A DNA stretch of 61,404 nucleotides from Planctomycetaceae bacterium (GCA_002726245.1 PBSM01000353.1:1-61404), one strand, 5' to 3'; shown: positions 29,653 to 40,445, counted from the stretch's first letter. A program made the numbers and translations. Notes: generated from the sequence alone by a model not told the origin.

Positions 29653-30759
29653 TTAGAACTGAATGGATTGAATGAAAGTCTCGAAGTGTTCTTTCAACTT
29701 AACCGCCAAGTCGTGATCGCCTTGCAGCTTAATGAACCAGACGCTGTCGCCATGGATCACAATCACACCAAGGATGGCCTGATTGGGGCCGACGAACTGA
29801 AAGTACTTCCCGTCAGCGCCGCTAACTTCGATCGATTCGGTTTGCTTGGCTAACGCTTCCGATGACAAACGATCAAGCCCAACCTGCGACGCCCAACGAT
29901 TCGCGTTAGCCTCGACATTGCCCGCGGCTGCCGGCATTCGCGTCACCGTGATCTCGGCTTGCTGGCCCTCTTCTTCCACGGTGAAGACTGCTTCTCGTGG
30001 AACACTGAATCCGCCGCGAGACGAAACCAACTGGCCAGGCTTCCAATTGTCGGGAGCCTTGTATATGAAGTTGGATTCGGGAGGTGCATCGACACCTGCC
30101 GCGGCATGCGCGCGGCGCATCGCTTCTTCGGAACTCGCGTTTTCGCCGTTGGTTGTGAACGGGCCGGCCGATGGAGCCGACGCCCCGAGCTTGCCTACCA
30201 AATCGACGACCGTTGCTGTCGTGCCCGCAACTTCGAGTTGCTTCGTCTGCGTGGCTAAGTCCGCTTGCGAGATGGGAGCCAACCCAATCTGGCCGCGCCA
30301 ACGATTGACGTTGGACAGCAAACCGCTATCAGGTGGCATCGGTAACGCCATCACCGACATCTCCAGCGGAGCTTCGTCGGTTGGGATCTCGATCGTGGCG
30401 AATCGCATTCCCGACGAGCCCTCCTTCTGCACCCAGCTCTCCGGCAACTCCCACGTCGGATCGGCGTCTTCCGTCTTGCCAAACCTGAAGGACTTCAAAA
30501 ACGTCTCGAAAGCTCCCGACTGCGCCGCCAGGCTGGCACTTGCTCCGCTGACCTTGAAGAACCAGGCGCGCTCGCCCTGAGGCACGATCGCCGCTAGCAT
30601 CCGGTGCGGCGGTTTGGCTCGTGGAACCTGATAGCGGCGAATTTGATCGCTTTGGAAAATGGGCAGCCCGGTGTCGGGCGAGCAGCCAAGGGCCAACAGG
30701 ATCGCACCGCCTAGGCACAAGCCAATCGGCGTAAAGCGTGTAATGAAGGACAGTTGCAT
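29653..30759 (-). CDS. Lipoprotein with duplicated domain
   Basis: 368 residues. Lipobox LLALGC at the end of the signal peptide predicts a lipid-anchored exported protein. Two similar halves: the first with RAWFFKVSGASASLAAQSGAFETFLKSFRF, the second with SVWFIKLQGDHDLAVKLKEHFETFIQSIQF, and paired NRWRGQIGLAPIS / NRWASQVGLDRLS boxes, so it arose by internal duplication. Sits just upstream of the ResB/CcsA gene in the same direction, so a cytochrome-maturation-linked role is possible but unproven. Confidence 0.85.
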   Translation of the reverse strand: MQLSFITRFTPIGLCLGGAILLALGCSPDTGLPIFQSDQIRRYQVPRAKPPHRMLAAIVPQGERAWFFKVSGASASLAAQSGAFETFLKSFRFGKTEDADPTWELPESWVQKEGSSGMRFATIEIPTDEAPLEMSVMALPMPPDSGLLSNVNRWRGQIGLAPISQADLATQTKQLEVAGTTATVVDLVGKLGASAPSAGPFTTNGENASSEEAMRRAHAAAGVDAPPESNFIYKAPDNWKPGQLVSSRGGFSVPREAVFTVEEEGQQAEITVTRMPAAAGNVEANANRWASQVGLDRLSSEALAKQTESIEVSGADGKYFQFVGPNQAILGVIVIHGDSVWFIKLQGDHDLAVKLKEHFETFIQSIQF

Positions 30760-31081
30760 CGTTATCTCTGGGGAAGAGAGGATTCCCGGGATCGGTTTCT
30801 TTTCCGGAAGACGCGGGGAGGCGGGATCGTTGCGTCTGCTGCGGTAGCGTGCGTCTACGGGATTATAGCGCCCTTGATGCGAAAAGGTACAGCCGCCTGT
30901 AAGAGCCGCAGATCGTCACCCTCCGCGTGGTGCGTTTTGTAGGATGGACGCCCTCGTCCGTCGTTTTGCCTTTGGGCGTACGAGGGCGTCCATCCGACGC
31001 GGGCTCCGGCTTAGCCGCGTTAGGTCGTGAAGTAGCGCTCTCGGCTGCCCCGGGATTCGGACGACCGACCACCGCTAATCA
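30760..31081. other. Intergenic region with GTAGGATGGACGCCC palindrome
   Basis: About 320 nt without a gene. Contains a 16-bp-arm palindrome at 30942-30995 and, on the minus strand, the likely promoter region of the lipoprotein gene. Confidence 0.5.
30939..30995. repeat. Palindrome GGATGGACGCCCTCGT
   Basis: Perfect 16-bp arms (30942-30957 and 30980-30995). The left arm is preceded by GTA, giving a GTAG terminus as in the other elements, but the right end reads CCGAC rather than CTAC. Confidence 0.8.
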
Positions 31082-32638
31082 TTAATCATCACGGAGCCCG
31101 ATTACCTCGGTCAGGGTTTTCGAGATGCCGGTTGCGACTTCGTGCCCTTCTTCTTCCCAGGCCCACATGTTCTTCACCATGTCGGTCATCAGGATGCCGG
31201 AAATGCAAAGGAACATAATGATGAGCAAAAGCCCAAGCACATTCCAGATTGAATAAGGCGTCTCGGGTGCGTCGGGAGCAACGCTGGCCGGCGTCGGCGC
31301 GGCGGCGACCGGCGTGGCGGGCGTGCCGCCACTGTCCAACGAATCGAGTTGCTGCTCTAAGCCCGCTGTCTCTGCAAGCAGCGCCTGGCCCGCGTCCGGT
31401 TGCACCATCGTGGCGGCATCCTGGTCGAACGCTTCCGAGTCTTCCAGCGCGATGACTTGCGAGCCGCTGTCCGACTCGTCCATGAACATCTCGTCGGAGG
31501 GCGACAACAAGAACTCTTCGTCCTTCTTGACTGCTGCGGGAGAACTGTCGCTGCCGTCCAAGCCGTCGAAGGCATCCTCCAGCCCGACGACTTCGTCATC
31601 CTCGGGCAACTCAAGTGAAGAGATCGAACTGCCACCCAAGTCCAACGGCTCTTCGTCCAACGACAAACCGCTGTCCGTCGGCGACTGCAAGTTGATGCCG
31701 CTGTCGGCTTCCAAAGAGAGGCCGCTGTCGGTTGGCGATGAGAGATTGATCCCACTGTCCGCTGCGCTCAGCGACAAGTCACTTCCAGTACCGCTGCCGC
31801 TGAGAACGACATCGTCGTCGTCGCTCAGCGCCAACTCGCTGTCGAGCGCCATGTCCAAGTCGCTGATCGCAGAACCGAGGCCAGTGTCGGCTCCTAGTTC
31901 AAGATCACCGGTGCCGCCCGAACCGGGTCCCTCCAATGTCAGCTCGGAATCATCCATAAGGATGTCGCTGTCGGGACCTGCCACCTCGGCCGGTTTGCCC
32001 TTGTCCGAGCCAGGATCCGGCACAAGCGAAACATCGCTCTTCCCGACTCCTGGAACCAAGGTCACGTCACTGCCGACGCCCGAGCCACCAGTCGGTTCTT
32101 CGAGAGTCAGTTCGCTGTCGATTCCTGAAGCGTTCCCCAGGTTGAGATCGGTACCATCGCTTTCCGGAAGAAACGCCACATCGCTGCCACCAGAATCCGC
32201 AGCGAGCGACAACTCGCTACCGTCTGCGAGTGTGAGGTCGCTGCTCGGCGAATCGGGAGCAAGGGGCAGGTCGCTGTCCGCGGGCTCTTCTGAGCCCTTC
32301 TTGCCGATAATCGTACTCGATGTCTTCTCGCCGGAATGGCCGAGCTCTTCTTCACTTACCAAGACTGATTCGTCATCATCGTCTTGGTCGTCGGAGGAGA
32401 CGTCGCCGAAGTCGAGTGCTGAACCAAGTTCATCGTCAATCGGCCCTAGCGGGTCTTCGATGCTATCGCCCGCGCCGCCCAGCTCTTCCTTCATGCGCTC
32501 GATTTCATCCTCCTTGAACTTCCAACTTGCGCCGTCGCGAAAGCCGCGAATGTCGCCGTTGGATCGCATCTCGACCAACTTGTCGGGGGTGACGCCCAGC
32601 AACTGGGCGGCTTCGTTCAGCTCAAGGAATTTGGCCAT
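31082..32638 (-). CDS. HTH protein with acidic repeat region and C-terminal membrane anchor
   Basis: 518 residues. The N-terminus is a MerR/excisionase-type winged HTH (FLELNEAAQLLGVTPDKLVEMRSNGDIRGFRDGASWKFKEDEIERM). About 380 residues follow of acidic, Ser/Asp-rich text with recurrent units (SDLTLADGSELSLAADSG, VTLVPGVGKSDVSLVPDPGS, DSGLSLEADSGINLQSPTDS). Then one membrane segment (WNVLGLLLIIMFLCISGILM) near the C-terminus and a short charged tail. The layout suggests a DNA-binding protein tethered to the membrane, with a long acidic spacer. No close function is known to me. The opposite strand shows a long Ser-rich ORF that is a shadow. Confidence 0.85.
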   Translation of the reverse strand: MAKFLELNEAAQLLGVTPDKLVEMRSNGDIRGFRDGASWKFKEDEIERMKEELGGAGDSIEDPLGPIDDELGSALDFGDVSSDDQDDDDESVLVSEEELGHSGEKTSSTIIGKKGSEEPADSDLPLAPDSPSSDLTLADGSELSLAADSGGSDVAFLPESDGTDLNLGNASGIDSELTLEEPTGGSGVGSDVTLVPGVGKSDVSLVPDPGSDKGKPAEVAGPDSDILMDDSELTLEGPGSGGTGDLELGADTGLGSAISDLDMALDSELALSDDDDVVLSGSGTGSDLSLSAADSGINLSSPTDSGLSLEADSGINLQSPTDSGLSLDEEPLDLGGSSISSLELPEDDEVVGLEDAFDGLDGSDSSPAAVKKDEEFLLSPSDEMFMDESDSGSQVIALEDSEAFDQDAATMVQPDAGQALLAETAGLEQQLDSLDSGGTPATPVAAAPTPASVAPDAPETPYSIWNVLGLLLIIMFLCISGILMTDMVKNMWAWEEEGHEVATGISKTLTEVIGLRDD

Positions 32639-32647
32639 AAAATCGAC

Positions 32648-32977
32648 CTATCTCTGGTCCAGTATTGCTCGAATTTCGCGTGGCAACGGATTGCCCGTGT
32701 TGAACTCGTCCATTAGCAAATCCGCTTCGATACTGCGAACGCTCTTGAGCGAGATCACTCCAGTTTCATGTTCAATATGATAAACGCTCATCACACGTGA
32801 CTTGGCATCGATCACGACGACTTGTTGTCGTCCATCTTCCACGTCGCTGTTCAGAGCAATCAACTCGCCGGGCAATCGTTGCGTCGCTTGAGCATGAAGC
32901 TGGCCTCGCCAAGCGTCAGTCAACAACGCAATGATCAGACAAGATACGATCAGAACCCCGACTACCGCACTTCGCAT
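32648..32977 (-). CDS. Small exported or membrane-anchored hypothetical protein
   Basis: 109 residues from ATG 32975-32977, preceded by AAGGAGACAC. N-terminal hydrophobic segment (RSAVVGVLIVSCLIIALLTD), then a soluble domain (LIALNSDVEDGRQQVVVIDAKSRVMSVYHIEHETGVISLKS) reminiscent of a beta-propeller blade. Only 9 nt from the HTH/TM gene in the same direction, so likely co-transcribed with it and possibly working with it at the membrane. Confidence 0.8.
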   Translation of the reverse strand: MRSAVVGVLIVSCLIIALLTDAWRGQLHAQATQRLPGELIALNSDVEDGRQQVVVIDAKSRVMSVYHIEHETGVISLKSVRSIEADLLMDEFNTGNPLPREIRAILDQR

Positions 32978-33088
32978 GTTGTGTCTCCTTACCATAAGCG
33001 AGTCTCCGTTCGAAAGCCGATCATCTGCACGAAATGCGGAACCTGGAGGCTTTAGATACCATTCTAGAAGCCGGAATTCTTGATTCAA

Positions 33089-33440
33089 GACTTTTCATCG
33101 CAAGGACTAACGACGATTATTCCCCTGCGCCTCAAAATCGGACTGCGGAGAATATCACGCGCGCCCCGGCAGATCATAACATGTTATTGACTAACAGATT
33201 ACGATCAATAAGAGCTTTTGGGCAGTAGGCTACGAGAAACCGCGTCGAGCTGCCGTATATCCTTTAGAATCAGCTTTGCTCGGCTCACGTTTCGATTCGT
33301 TCCACTTACGTATCCCCAACCTTATCTTGGAAGTTCCTGACGATGGACGATGAGAATGACGTCCCGGAAGCCAAGACATCCCAGCTCGGTGAGCACTGAC
33401 GAATGGCCTGAAGCTCTACGCGGAGCAGATCCAGCAGTGG
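33089..33440. other. Intergenic region
   Basis: About 350 nt, AT-richer than its surroundings, without a recognised gene. A TTGACT (33187-33192) with a weak TAAGAG box 16 nt downstream is a possible plus-strand promoter. Confidence 0.35.
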
Positions 33441-33662
33441 ATGGTACCCATGTTGGTTGCTGCGTTGATCATGGTCGGATCTGCGGTACTCTGCTATCTC
33501 CCGCTGCCACTACCAGCGTCACAATCGAAAGCAAATGTGTCGCGCAGATCCGAGTTCGCGCGCGACTCGTTGACCGTCAGCAGAGGCGAAGCAGATCTCG
33601 ACGAGATTCTCTCGGACATTGCCGAAGAAGTCGCTATGTTCTGGCATCACGAGTCGGTTTGA
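33441..33662 (+). CDS. Possible small membrane protein
   Basis: 73 residues with one hydrophobic segment (MLVAALIMVGSAVLCYLPLPLP) and a soluble tail with the helix-like DLDEILSDIAEEVAMFW. A charged 18-codon ORF in another frame (33343, MDDENDVPEAKTSQLG) overlaps the start and would fuse to it with one indel. No family recognised. Confidence 0.4.
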   Translation: MVPMLVAALIMVGSAVLCYLPLPLPASQSKANVSRRSEFARDSLTVSRGEADLDEILSDIAEEVAMFWHHESV

Positions 33663-33790
33663 ATGTTAAGACGAGTACCCTTGCCCGAAGACGAGATCTG
33701 CTTTGACGTCGCTGTCGGCTCCCAGGTTACTGCCTGACTTGGTACAACGTGTTGCTGTTGTGCGGGCGTCATGAAGTTCAGGAGACACTC

Positions 33791-34249
33791 ATGGCGAGCG
33801 ATATGCCGTTGGCTGGTAAGCGAGTTCTGATTCTCGTCGGTGACATCTACGAAGACTTCGAGTTGTGGTATCCGAAGCTCAGGCTGATCGAGGCGGGAGC
33901 CGAAGTCGTTGTGGCGGGACCGGACAAGGGAAGATCCTACGAGGGAAAGAATGGTTACTCGTGCCAACCGGATGCTGCTATCGGCGAGATGAAAGCGACC
34001 AACTTCGATGGATTGGTCGTTCCGGGCGGGTTCATGCCTGATAAGCTGCGGCGCGATCCAGTGGTCTTGCAACTGGTGCGGGACTTCGCGGAATCGAACA
34101 AGCTTGTTGCCGCGGTCTGCCACGGCGGGTGGATTCCAATCTCAGCGAAGGTTTATGAAGGCGTGAGGGTGACCGGGTCGCCGGGTATCAAGGACGACCT
34201 GATTAGAACCGGCGCGATCTGGGAAGACGCACCGATTGTCGTCGATTGA
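33791..34249 (+). CDS. DJ-1/PfpI-family protein, C-terminally truncated by a stop
   Basis: 152 residues. DJ-1/PfpI core: KRVLILVGDIYEDFELWYP, ATNFDGLVVPGGFMPD, the nucleophile elbow LVAAVCHGGWIPISA (Cys-His), and VRVTGSPGIKDDLIRTGA. It stops at TGA (34247-34249), but the same frame continues FVSSRKPDDLPGFCRGTL to a TAA at about 34320, which is the usual family C-terminus. A single GGA to TGA change explains the truncation. Family roles include protease-, glyoxalase- and chaperone-like activities. The loss of the last strand and helix may weaken it. Confidence 0.8.
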   Translation: MASDMPLAGKRVLILVGDIYEDFELWYPKLRLIEAGAEVVVAGPDKGRSYEGKNGYSCQPDAAIGEMKATNFDGLVVPGGFMPDKLRRDPVVLQLVRDFAESNKLVAAVCHGGWIPISAKVYEGVRVTGSPGIKDDLIRTGAIWEDAPIVVD

Positions 34250-34357
34250 CATTTCGTGTCGAGCCGCAAGCCGGACGACCTGCCGGGCTTTTGTCGCGGG
34301 ACTCTGCAAGTACTAATGAGTTAAGGCCCACGTTCGACGTGCGTCCTGTCTGTCGGA

Positions 34358-34363
34358 TATAAT
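34358..34363 (+). promoter_or_regulatory. TATAAT box before the DUF4058 gene
   Basis: Perfect TATAAT with a weak TTCGAC -35 about 19 nt upstream, and a strong ribosome site AAGGAGG at 34372-34378 before ATG 34385. The leader would be very short. Confidence 0.45.
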
Positions 34364-34384
34364 GACAGATAAAGGAGGATCGAC

Positions 34385-35166
34385 ATGCCGTCTCCATTCC
34401 CCGGTATGGACCCGTTTCTGGAGGGCCAGGAGTGGGAGGATTTTCACGCGCGACTGAATATGGCGATCGCGGACGCAATGTCGCCGCGAATCGAGCCTGC
34501 GTACGTAGTACGAGTCGAGCGTCGAGTCTATTTGGAAGGCCCAGGCGAGGAACACGAACATTGGCGACGTGCCGATGCCGCCATCGTCACGACCGAGACT
34601 GCTGAGTCCCTTTCACCGGCAGCATCTTCTGCAACGGCGGTTGCTCCGACCGAGTGTATCGTCCCGATGCCGGAAGAGCGACGCGCGACTTATCTTGTCA
34701 TCCGCGACCGCGAGAACATGGAGGTCGTCACCGTCATCGAAACGCTCTCGCCAGCGAACAAACGCAGCGGCGATGGCCGACGTGAGTACTTGGCAAAGCG
34801 CGAAGAAGTCATCTCCAGCCAGGCTCACCTTGTCGAACTGGACCTACTGCGTGGTGGCGAGCGAATGCCGATGAACAGCCGCTTCCTTCGGGTGATTATT
34901 ACGCGATCATCAGCCGCAAGTATCGCCGGCCGCGGGCCGAAGTCTATGCTTGGACGTCGCGAGATCGCTTGCCGGACATCCCCGTTCCGCTACGGAAAGG
35001 CGGCGATGACGTGATCCTTGACCTACAGACAGCCTTCGAGACCGTCTACGCTCGAGCGCGTTACGACCTCTCACTGAAATACGACGCGGAACTCTTCCCG
35101 CCGCCAGAGGCATCGTTGTCTGGGTGGATTCAAGAGCGACTGACCGCAAACGAACGAAGCCGTTAA
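34385..35166 (+). pseudogene. DUF4058-family gene with a frameshift
   Basis: Begins with the family signature MPSPFPGMDPFLEGQEWEDF. First frame runs to ELDLLRGGERMPMNSR, then continues out of frame as PSGDYYAIISRKYRRPRAEV, WTSRDRLPDIPVPLRKGGDD, and a normal end LDLQTAFETVYARARYDLSL to TAA 35166. The shift lies near 34880-34895. Corrected length of about 260 residues matches the family. DUF4058 is common in cyanobacteria and planctomycetes; function unknown. Either a pseudogene or a single sequencing error. Confidence 0.75.
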
Positions 35167-35236
35167 TCCTTGACAGCTCACTCGTCCAAGTTCTACGATT
35201 TCGTTCGCAAGTCTTTGCCTCAACGGAAGGATGCTC

Positions 35237-38041
35237 ATGGCTAAAGGGAGTCGCCAACTGGCGTTTGCTGCGTTCGAAGAGTCGGACAGCGAAACGTCAC
35301 GGGCCGCCGTTGTCGAACGACCCGCATCGACAAAGCCGCTCGAAGGGCAGTCGGTCTACGTCATCGACTCCCATGCGCTGATCTACCAAGTCTTCCATGC
35401 CATGCCGGACTTAACGAGCCCGACTGGTGAGCCCGTTGGCGCGGTGCATGGCTTCATTCGGGATGTGCTCGACATCATCGAGAACAAACGACCGAACTAT
35501 CTGTTCTGTGCGTTTGATTATCCGAAGGAGATCACGTTCCGTCACGATTTGTATGAGGAGTACAAAGCGAACCGCGAATCGATGCCAGAAGATTTGCGGC
35601 CGCAAATCGGCAGCATTCACCGGATGTTGGCCACGCTCGGTGTGCCGGTGTTGCAGATTCAGGGTTACGAGGCTGATGACATCCTGGCAACGATCGCCAA
35701 GCAGACGGAAGAGCAGGGGGGCGACTGTGTTGTTGTCACCAGCGACAAGGATTGCCGGCAACTGATCACCGATCACGTGAAGATGTACAACATCCGCAAG
35801 CAGCAGGTCTACGATGCGGCCGCGCTGATGGAGGATTGGGGCGTTCGTCCCGATCAGGTTGTTGACTATCAAACGCTGGTCGGCGATTCGGTCGATAATG
35901 TGCCGGGCGTTCCGTTGATCGGACCCAAGGCCGCGCGAGAACTGTTGGGAAAGCACGAGACGCTCGACAGTGTCCTCGAGAGGGCGGATCCGAGCAGCAA
36001 GAAGAAACGCGAGTTGAATCTGATTGAGTTCCGCGATCAAGCTATCTTGAGCCGCGAGCTAGTGCGCCTTGTCGATGATGTCCCGATCGAAGTCGATTGG
36101 AAAGCGGGACGGGTTGGCGGTGTTGATGCAGACGCGGCGTCGGAGCTGTGTCGCGAATTCGGCTTTCGAAGATTGGCGGAACAGGTCTCGCGAATGGCTG
36201 CGATTGAAGCGCCGACCGAGTGGAAGGCGGATTACAGAACGATCGCAACGGAAGAGGATTTGTTGCAGCTCGTCGAAGCGATGTCGCGAGTATCTCGAAT
36301 CTCGGTCGATACCGAAACCACTTCGACGAATCCGCGTTGGGCAGAGATTGTTGGATACTCGTTTGCTTGGCGCGAAGGGGAAGCGTACTACGTTCCGGTC
36401 CGCGCGCCGCAGGGTGAACCGCAGCTCGATCCGCAAGCGACCCTTGATCGACTTCGGCTGCTGCTCGAAGACGCGCGTATCGAGAAGATCGGACAGAATC
36501 TAAAGTACGACATCATCGTTTTGCGCAACGTCGGTGTGGAGTTGCGCGGCGTTTCGTTCGACACGATGGTTGCGGATTACTTGCTCGTGCCTGGCGAACG
36601 CAGTCACAGCATGGATGATATGGCGAGTCGGTACCTCAATCATAAAACGATCTCGATCAAGGAACTAATCGGCTCGGGCAAGAAGCAGATCGGCATGGCC
36701 GAGGTTCCCGTCAAGCAGGTGACTGACTACGCGGCCGAAGACGCGGACGTGCCGTTGCGTCTAGCAACGATCTTAGGGAAGAAGCTAGAAGCCGAAGGGC
36801 TCGACGATCTGTTTCGTTTTCTCGAGATGCCATTGATCGAAGTACTGGCGGAGGTGGAGTTCAACGGGATCAAGGTCGATGTCGATCGTCTTGCAGAACT
36901 AAGCCAACGTTACGGTGAACGGCTTGCGAAACTGGAGGCGGAGATCTACGGACTCGCCGGCGAGGAGTTCAACATTGAATCGCCGAAGCAGCTTAGTAAA
37001 CTCCTCTTCGAGAAACTCGGGTTGCCTGTCGTCAAGAAGACGAAGACGGGACCAAGCACCGACGTCGAAGTGTTAACTCAACTCGCGAAGCAACATCCGC
37101 TGCCAGCGAAGATCATTGAGTATCGGCAGAACGCGAAGTTGAAGAGCACGTACGTCGATGCTTTACCCGAGTTGGTTCATCCGACGACGGGACGCATTCA
37201 CACATCTTTTAAGCAAGACGTAGCAGCTACCGGCCGGCTGAGTTCAACCGAGCCGAACTTGCAGAACATTCCCATCCGCACGGAAGAGGGACGGGAAATC
37301 CGATCGGCTTTTTTGCCGGGGCATGACGGATGGCAGTTAATGACCGCCGACTACTCGCAAATCGAACTGCGCGTGTTGGCTCATTTCTCCCACGACGAAG
37401 CGCTCCAGCAAGCCTTCGCGGAGGATCGTGATATCCACGCCCAAGTCGCTAGCGAGGTCAATGGTGTGCCACTCGATGCCGTAACTCGCGACATGCGTCG
37501 CAGCGCGAAAGCGGTTAATTTCGGCGTGATTTACGGGCAGAGCGCCTTTGGTTTGGCGAAATCACTCGACATCGAGAAAAAAGACGCAGCGGCGTTCATC
37601 GAGGCTTACTTCACCCGCTATACCGGGGTAGGCGAGTTTATGAAAAAGGTACTGGAGGATTGTCGGGCAAATGGTTATGTTAGTACTATCCTTGGTCGCC
37701 GTCGTGTGGTCCAAGGTGTTCGTGACCCCTCACGATTCGGCGACTCCCGCCAACGTACCCTCCCTGAACGCATCGCAATAAACACAGTCATCCAAGGATC
37801 GGCCGCGGATCTGATCAAGCAGGCGATGATCAAGGTCCTCGGGCGAATGCAGCGTGAAAAGTTGCAGGCACGGATGTTGCTTCAAATACACGACGAACTG
37901 GTGTTCGAAGTCCCGTCGGACGAAATCACCAAACTAGCGTCATTGGTTACTGAAGAGATGACCGCCGCGGGTCGCCTCAATGTTCCGTTGAAAGTGGACG
38001 TGAAGGCGGGCGACAACTGGGCGGAATGTGAACCACTGTAG
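35237..38041 (+). CDS. polA: DNA polymerase I
   Basis: 934 residues (ATG 35231 would add 2; the GGAAGG site better fits 35237). A Lys/Ser-rich start is followed by the 5'-3' exonuclease/flap nuclease domain (VYVIDSHALIYQVFHAMPDL, SDKDCRQLITDHV, DYQTLVGDSVDNVPGVPLIG). The 3'-5' proofreading domain keeps DxE (ISVDTETTSTNP). The polymerase domain has motif A DYSQIELRVLAHFSHDE, motif B RRSAKAVNFGVIYGQSAFG and motif C QIHDELVFEV. All catalytic Asp/Glu are present, so proofreading appears retained. Confidence 0.98.
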   Translation: MAKGSRQLAFAAFEESDSETSRAAVVERPASTKPLEGQSVYVIDSHALIYQVFHAMPDLTSPTGEPVGAVHGFIRDVLDIIENKRPNYLFCAFDYPKEITFRHDLYEEYKANRESMPEDLRPQIGSIHRMLATLGVPVLQIQGYEADDILATIAKQTEEQGGDCVVVTSDKDCRQLITDHVKMYNIRKQQVYDAAALMEDWGVRPDQVVDYQTLVGDSVDNVPGVPLIGPKAARELLGKHETLDSVLERADPSSKKKRELNLIEFRDQAILSRELVRLVDDVPIEVDWKAGRVGGVDADAASELCREFGFRRLAEQVSRMAAIEAPTEWKADYRTIATEEDLLQLVEAMSRVSRISVDTETTSTNPRWAEIVGYSFAWREGEAYYVPVRAPQGEPQLDPQATLDRLRLLLEDARIEKIGQNLKYDIIVLRNVGVELRGVSFDTMVADYLLVPGERSHSMDDMASRYLNHKTISIKELIGSGKKQIGMAEVPVKQVTDYAAEDADVPLRLATILGKKLEAEGLDDLFRFLEMPLIEVLAEVEFNGIKVDVDRLAELSQRYGERLAKLEAEIYGLAGEEFNIESPKQLSKLLFEKLGLPVVKKTKTGPSTDVEVLTQLAKQHPLPAKIIEYRQNAKLKSTYVDALPELVHPTTGRIHTSFKQDVAATGRLSSTEPNLQNIPIRTEEGREIRSAFLPGHDGWQLMTADYSQIELRVLAHFSHDEALQQAFAEDRDIHAQVASEVNGVPLDAVTRDMRRSAKAVNFGVIYGQSAFGLAKSLDIEKKDAAAFIEAYFTRYTGVGEFMKKVLEDCRANGYVSTILGRRRVVQGVRDPSRFGDSRQRTLPERIAINTVIQGSAADLIKQAMIKVLGRMQREKLQARMLLQIHDELVFEVPSDEITKLASLVTEEMTAAGRLNVPLKVDVKAGDNWAECEPL

Positions 38042-38052
38042 GATGTGCTTAT

Positions 38053-38106
38053 AGTCGCTGTTCGCTCGGCGAACAATGCGCTTTGTTCGCCGAGCGAACA
38101 GCGACT
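38053..38106. repeat. 24-bp-arm palindrome after polA
   Basis: AGTCGCTGTTCGCTCGGCGA... with exact complement (arms 38053-38076 and 38083-38106) and a 6-nt loop TGCGCT. Lies between polA and coaE; no T-run, so not an obvious intrinsic terminator. Confidence 0.85.
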
Positions 38107-38117
38107 TTGCGTAAGAA

Positions 38118-38711
38118 ATGAAAGTCATCGGCATTTTGGGCGGAGTTGCCAGCGGGAAAAGTCTCGTTGCAGACCAGTTACGACGCCTGGGTGCCGAAAT
38201 CCTTAACGCGGATCAAGTCGGCCACGAAGTTCTACGCGAAGCGGAAGTGATCAAGGCTCTCCGCGAGCGTTGGAGAGACGACGTGATCGATCGGGAAGGA
38301 CAAATCAATCGGGCGGCGGTTGCCAAAATCGTTTTTGCTTCGCCACCTGATGGCCCCGAGCAGTTAGCATTTCTGGAACAGATCACACATCCTCGAATCG
38401 GCCTGCGGCTAAGCCAGCAGATCGAAGAACTCTCGCGGCGAGAGACCGAGGTTGTTGTGCTCGACGCTCCTGTCATGTTGAAAGCTGGTTGGGACCAGTT
38501 TTGCGATCACATCCTTTTCGTGGAGACAGAACAGAGCATCCGCAGGGAGCGTGCCCGACGGCGAGGCTGGATCGATGAAGCGTTTGCTGCTCGTGAAGAT
38601 GCACAGAAATCGTTGGAGAAGAAACGCAGCGTTTCGGGTTACGTGATTGATAACTCGGGAACACGGGAAGAGACACTCGAACAGATTAAGGAGTTTTGGA
38701 ACACAAAGTAG
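38118..38711 (+). CDS. coaE: Dephospho-CoA kinase
   Basis: Last step of coenzyme A synthesis. 197 residues, P-loop GILGGVASGKS near the N-terminus (residues 5-15), RLGAEILNADQVGHEVLR, LEQITHPRIGLRL and VVLDAPVML, all typical of CoaE. Starts 12 nt after the palindrome. The TAG stop is provided by a GTAG element. Confidence 0.95.
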   Translation: MKVIGILGGVASGKSLVADQLRRLGAEILNADQVGHEVLREAEVIKALRERWRDDVIDREGQINRAAVAKIVFASPPDGPEQLAFLEQITHPRIGLRLSQQIEELSRRETEVVVLDAPVMLKAGWDQFCDHILFVETEQSIRRERARRRGWIDEAFAAREDAQKSLEKKRSVSGYVIDNSGTREETLEQIKEFWNTK

Positions 38712-38826
38712 CCATCACGCTCCGCGTGATGAACAGCGGTGATCGTAACGACTCAGCACATTCAAAGCCCTCACGAAACGGCGTTGTTCGTTGCGCCGCT
38801 TACCTCACGCGGAGCGTGAGGGCTAC
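38708..38826. repeat. GTAGCC...GGCTAC double-hairpin element at coaE 3' end
   Basis: Left terminus GTAGCCATCACGCTCCGCG, right terminus CTCACGCGGAGCGTGAGGGC then TAC. Core of about 75 nt. Contains the coaE stop codon. Confidence 0.85.
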
Positions 38827-38898
38827 ATAAGACCCCCTCCCGCCGGCGCTTTCCATGTGCTGGCAACCTAATAACTCGTCACACGGAGTTGCACTTTC

Positions 38899-40377
<1,479 letters not shown>

Positions 40378-40416
40378 GCGGCGGCCAGTTTTCAGTTTTC
40401 AGTGGATGGTGGCTTG

Positions 40417-40445
40417 CTGAGTACTCAGTACTCGGTACCAAGTAC
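40417..40445. repeat. GTACTGAGTACTCAGTAC-type palindrome before ribH
   Basis: CTGAGTACTCAGTACTCGGT and ACCAAGTAC, related to sequences at 56848-56865 and 60991-61015. Ends 11 nt before the ribH ATG. Confidence 0.7.

Noticed and set aside
31314..32780. 488-codon Ser-rich plus-strand ORF
   Set aside because: Mirror image of the acidic repeat region of the HTH/TM protein; no start context or domain.
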